This document shows positions 63,995 to 64,000 of a stretch of DNA of 64,000 bases, piece by piece. The position numbers and the translations under genes are program-made. The notes under the pieces were generated by a model, which ran no database searches, had not been told where the DNA came from, and saw only the letters and a list, made by a program, of their open reading frames with translations. Each line of letters starts with the position of its first letter. Positions within the stretch are counted from its first letter, which is position 1. The stretch is from Anolis sagrei. Taxonomy: Eukaryota; Chordata; Lepidosauria; Squamata; Anolidae. Location of the stretch: assembly GCF_037176765.1 (NCBI RefSeq), contig NC_090023.1, forward strand, positions 142,897,366-142,961,365. The letters are read 5' to 3'.

Positions 63995-64000
63995 TTTGCG

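Overview
The window is vertebrate nuclear DNA, and the repeat content points to a squamate reptile, most likely an iguanian lizard close to Anolis. It carries CR1, L2-like, BovB and L1 LINEs, tRNA-derived SINEs of the lizard type, SPIN-like and other hAT relics, Tigger-like elements, Penelope-like repeats and a DIRS retrotransposon. The host genes are spliced and AT-rich outside their promoters. There is no operon-like or bacterial content.

Two host genes could be assembled exon by exon. TACC3 lies on the minus strand, with coding exons from 39,595 down to 20,851: 15 coding exons plus one non-coding first exon at about 44,528, encoding 780 residues. TMEM129 lies on the plus strand (49,150 to 58,085, 4 exons, 362 residues). 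They are head to head, as on human 4p16.3. By that synteny SLBP should follow just beyond the right edge, where an E2F-type site sits in the last 15 bases, and FGFR3 should lie beyond the left edge. No exon of either was found here.

Layout. 1-10,057: repeat-rich intergenic DNA with SINEs, L2-like, BovB and jockey-type LINE pieces, a Penelope endonuclease scrap and SPIN-like ends. 10,058-15,943: a whole-looking DIRS retrotransposon, on the minus strand, inserted in an older plus-strand DIRS relic. 16,150-20,640: a SPIN/hAT-like relic, another interspersed repeat, and DNA in which I recognise nothing. 20,650-44,640: TACC3, with introns full of hAT, CR1, L2 and foldback elements, CT tracts and eight long G or C homopolymers. 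44,640-49,000: the interval between the two promoters, filled by a nest of Penelope-like, BovB, hAT and L2-like insertions. 49,000-58,090: TMEM129, whose introns hold a three-deep Tigger/CR1/hAT nest and an L1 fragment. 58,090-64,000: downstream DNA with a Tigger-like element, a LINE 3' end, a SINE and palindromic MITEs.

Functionally, TACC3 is a mitotic spindle protein whose promoter shows cell-cycle type elements (CCAAT and CHR). TMEM129 is an ER membrane ubiquitin ligase with a housekeeping CpG-rich promoter and a ZNF143-type site. The rest of the window is a layered record of transposition. The strongest observations are the DIRS-in-DIRS insertion, the nests with target duplications that order the insertions in time, and the separation of the divergent promoters by repeats.
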